DNA from: Chrysopilus asiliformis
Lineage: Eukaryota > Arthropoda > Insecta > Diptera > Rhagionidae
DNA: 64,000 nucleotides
Direction: 5' to 3'
Assembly (NCBI GenBank): GCA_964034945.1
Contig: OZ035960.1
Span: forward strand, 69,398,994 to 69,462,993
Below the pieces are notes generated by a model. It was not told where the DNA came from, made no database searches, and worked only from the letters and a program-made list of their open reading frames with translations. Made by a program: the position numbers and the translations under genes. Below, in pieces: positions 60,001-64,000 of the stretch; the stretch's first letter is position 1; each line of letters begins with the position of its first letter.

Positions 60001-63000
60001 TAATATTGATACAGTGATATTAATATTGATATAGTGATTATAATATTGATATAGTGATATTAATATTGAAGTAATGATATAATATTGATATAGTGATATT
60101 AATATTGAAGTAACGATATAATGTTGATATAGTGATTATAATATTGATATAGTGATTATAATATCGATATAGTGATTATAATATAGATATAGTGTTTATA
60201 ATATTAATATAGTGGTTATAATATTGATATAGTGATTATAATATTGATATAGTGATTATAATATTGATATAGTGATTATAATATCGATATAGTAATTATA
60301 ATATAGATATAGTGATTATAATATTGATATAGTGCTATTAATATTGATATAATGATTATAAAATTGATATAGTGATTATAATACTGATATAGTGCTATTA
60401 ATATTGATATAATGAATATAATATTGATATAGTGATTATAATAGTGATATAGTGATTATAATATTGAAATTTGATTATAATATTGATATAGTGATTATAA
60501 TATCGATATAGTGATTATCGTATTAATATAGTGATTATAATATTGCTATAGTGATTATAATATTGAAATACTAATTATAATATTGATATAGTGATTATAA
60601 TATTGATATAGTGATTATAATATTGATATAGTGATATTAATATTGAAGTAATGATTATAATATTGATATAGTGATTATAATATTGATATAGTGATTATAA
60701 TATAGATATAGTGATTATAATATTGATATAGTGATATTAATATTGACATTGATATAGTGATTAAAATATTGATATAGTGATTATAATATCGATATAGTGA
60801 TTATAATATAGATATAGTGATTATAATATTGATATATTGATATTAATATTGATATAGTGATTATAATATTGATACAGTGATATTAATATTGATATAGTGA
60901 TTATAATATTGATATAGTGATATTAATATTGATATAGTGATTATAATATTGATATAGTGATATTAATATTCATATAGTGATTATAATATTGATACAGTGA
61001 TTATAATCTTGATATAGTGATATTAATATCATATAGTGATATTAATATTCATATAGTGATATTAATATTGATATAGTGATATTAATATTTATATAGTGAT
61101 TATAATATTGATATTGTGATTATACTATTGATATAGTAATTATAATATTGATATAGTAATTATAATATTGATATAGTGATATTAATATTGATATAGTGAT
61201 TATAATATTGATATAGTGATATTAATATTGAAGTAATGATTATAATATTGATATAGTGATTATAATATTGATATAGTGATTAAAATATTGATATAGTGAT
61301 TATAATATTGATGTAATGATTATAATATTGATATAGTGATTATAATATTGATACCGTGATATTAATATTGATATAGTGATTATAATATTGATATAGTGAT
61401 ATTAATAGTGATATAGTGATTATAATATTGATATAGTGATTAAAATATTGATATAGTGATTATAATATCGATATAGTGTTTATAATATAGATATAGTGTT
61501 TATAATATTAATATAGTGGTTATAATATTGATATAGTGATTATAATATATTAATATAGTGATTATAATATTGATATATTGATTATAATATTGATGTAATG
61601 ATTATAATATTGATATAGTGAGATTAATTTTGATATAGTGATTATAATATTCATATAGTGATTATAATATTGATACAGTGATTATAATATTGATATAGTG
61701 ATTATAATATTGATATAGTGATATTAATATTCATATAGTGATATTAATATTGATATAGTGATTATAATATTGATATAGTGATTATAATATATTAATATAG
61801 TGATTATAATATTGATATATTGATTATAATATTGATGTAATGATTATAATATTGATATAGTGAGATTAATTTTGATATAGTGATTATAATATTCATATAG
61901 TGATTATAATATTGATACAGTGATTATAATATTGATATAGTGATTATAATATTGATATAGTGATATTAATATTCATATAGTGATATTAGTATTCATATAG
62001 TGATTATAATATTGATACAGTGATTATAATATTGATATAGTGATATTAATATTGATATAGTGATTATAATATTGATATAGTGATTATAATATCGATATAG
62101 TAATTATAATATAGATATAGTGATTATAATATTGATATAGTGCTATTAATATTGATATAATGATTATAATATTGATATAGTGATTATAATACTGATATAG
62201 TGCTATTAATATTGATATAATGAATATAATATTGATATAGTGATTATAATAGTGATATAGTGATTATAATATTGAAATTTGATTATAATATTGATATAGT
62301 GATTATAATATCGATATAGTGATTATCGTATTAATATAGTGATTATAATATTGCTATAGTGATTATAATATTGAAATATTAATTATAATATTGATATAGT
62401 GATTATAATATTGATATAGTGATTATAGTATCGATATAGTGATTATAGTATTAATATAGTGATTATAATATTGAAATAGTGATTATAATATAGATATAGT
62501 GATTATAATACTGATATAGTGCTATTAATATTGATATAATGAATATAATATTGATATAGTGATTATAATAGTGATATAGTGATTATAATATTGAAATTTG
62601 ATTATAATATTGATATAGTGATTATAATATCGATATAGTGATTATCGTATTAATATAGTTATTATAATATTGCTATAGTGATTATAATATTGAAATATTA
62701 ATTATAATATTGATATAGTGATTATAATATTGATATAGTGATTATAGTATCGATATAGTGATTATAGTATTAATATAGTGATTATAATATTGAAATAGTG
62801 ATTATAATATAGATATAGTGATTATAATATTGATATAGTGCTATTAATATTGATATAATGATTTTAATATTGATATAGTGATTATAATATTGATATAGTG
62901 CTATTAATATTGATATAATTAATATAATATTTATATAGTGATTATAATAGTGATATAGTGATTATAATATTGATATAGTGATTATAATATCGATATAGTG

Positions 63001-64000
63001 ATTATCGTATTAATATAGTGATTATAATATTGCTATAGTGATTATAATATTGCTATAGTGATTATAATATTGAAATATTAATTATAATATTGATATAGTG
63101 ATTATGATATTGATATAGTGATTATAGTATCGGTATAGTGATTATAGTATTAATATATTGATTATAATATTGATATAGTGATATTAATATTCATATAGTG
63201 ATATTAATATTGATATAGTGATTATAATATTGATATAGTGATTATAATATATTAATATAGTGATTATAATATTGATATATTGATTATAATATTGATGTAA
63301 TGATTATAATATTGATATAATGAGATTAATTTTGATATAGTGATTATAATATTCATATAGTGATTATAATATTGATACAGTGATTATAATATTGATATAG
63401 TGATTATAATATTGATATAGTGATTATAATAATGATATAGTGATTATAATATCGATATAGTAATTATAATATAGATATAGTGATTATAATATTGATATAG
63501 TGCTATTAATATTGATATAATGATTATAATATTGATATAGTGATTATAATATTGATATAGTGCTATTAATATTGATATAATGAATATAATATTGATATAG
63601 TGATTATAATAGTGATAGAGTGATTATAATATAGATTAGTAATTATAATATTGATATAGTGATTATAATATCGATATAGTGATTATCGTATTAATATAGT
63701 GATTATAATATTGCTATAGTGATTATAATATTGAAATATTAATTATAATATTGATATAGTGATTATAATATTGATATAGTGATTATAGTATCGATATAGT
63801 GATTATAGTATTAATATAGTGATTATAATATTGAAATAGTGATTATGATACTGATATAGTGATTATAATATTGAAATAGTGATTATAATATTGATATAGT
63901 GATTATAATATCGATAATAATATAGATATAGTGATTATAATATTAATATATTGATTCTAATATTGATATAGTGATTATAATATCGATATAGTGATTATAA
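57061..64000 (+). repeat. 20-bp AT-rich satellite, right end of the window
   Basis: The monomers continue to the last base, so the right edge of the array lies outside the window. The block marked by ATCGATAATAATATAG at 57327 returns at 59814 and 63911. The block ending in GACATTGATATAG near 59149 returns near 60744. A third empty mariner site is at 59618-59619. The stretch 60960-61400 resembles part of unit C (compare 44400-44850). No gene, RNA or foreign insertion is seen. Confidence 0.93.

Noticed and set aside
1261..64000. Thousands of TATAAT and TATATAG strings that look like promoter boxes
   Set aside because: They are part of the AT-rich monomer, occur every 20 bp, and are not tied to any gene. 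The bacterial -10 reading is irrelevant in a eukaryotic satellite.
1261..64000. CRISPR-like regular repeats
   Set aside because: The monomers are directly adjacent with no unique spacers, and no cas genes are present.
1..64000. Possible repeat-encoded proteins
   Set aside because: Neither period (64 or 20) is divisible by three, and stop codons occur in every frame on both strands within a few units.
1261..64000. Centromere or telomere identity of the array
   Set aside because: The array is large and has higher-order structure, but nothing in the sequence shows centromeric chromatin. No telomeric motif or CENP-B-box-like site was recognised.
1261..64000. Mitochondrial control-region DNA, suggested by the very low GC
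   Set aside because: There are no mitochondrial tRNA, rRNA or protein genes. The length, the mariner insertion and the adjoining GC-rich satellite all fit nuclear heterochromatin.

Overview
The window is almost entirely satellite DNA from a eukaryote, most likely an arthropod. That guess rests on the mariner element and on the satellite architecture, not on any host gene. No host protein-coding gene, tRNA, rRNA or CRISPR array is visible. The only coding sequence is the remnant of one mariner transposase. Layout: (1) 1-1260 is a GC-rich tandem array of a 64-bp unit, 19 full copies plus 44 bp of a 20th, with no length change. (2) At 1260/1261 it switches within two shared bases to an extremely AT-rich tandem array with a 20-bp period, consensus GATATAGTGATTATAATATT, which runs to the end of the window. 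With two insertions removed, this leaves about 61.3 kb, or roughly 3,060 monomers. All read in one direction except one 54-bp inverted segment near 26.7 kb. (3) 4620-5186 is a 567-bp non-coding DNA transposon of MITE type flanked by TA. (4) 51379-52283 is a 905-bp internally deleted mariner with perfect 30-bp terminal inverted repeats and a TA target duplication. It carries a 212-codon reading frame ending just after the first third of the catalytic domain. The 20-bp array has clear higher-order structure made by repeated segmental duplication. Examples are a 4,576-bp unit in two near-identical copies (13678-22829), a 4,980-bp unit whose second copy lacks 122 bp (30114-39951), a series of 3,274, 3,950 and 3,627 bp (40081-50931), and a 1,312-bp tandem pair (54437-57060). 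Both transposons sit in only one copy of otherwise repeated segments. Matching uninterrupted paralogous sites lie elsewhere in the same array, which confirms the element ends and shows that other copies of the local segment do not carry them. I do not see evidence for a new multi-gene system. The points most worth a second look are the strand asymmetry of the array (consensus lacks C on the + strand), the isolated fold-back palindrome, the recurrent TATCGATA variant, the abrupt switch between two unrelated satellites, and the unclassified MITE.
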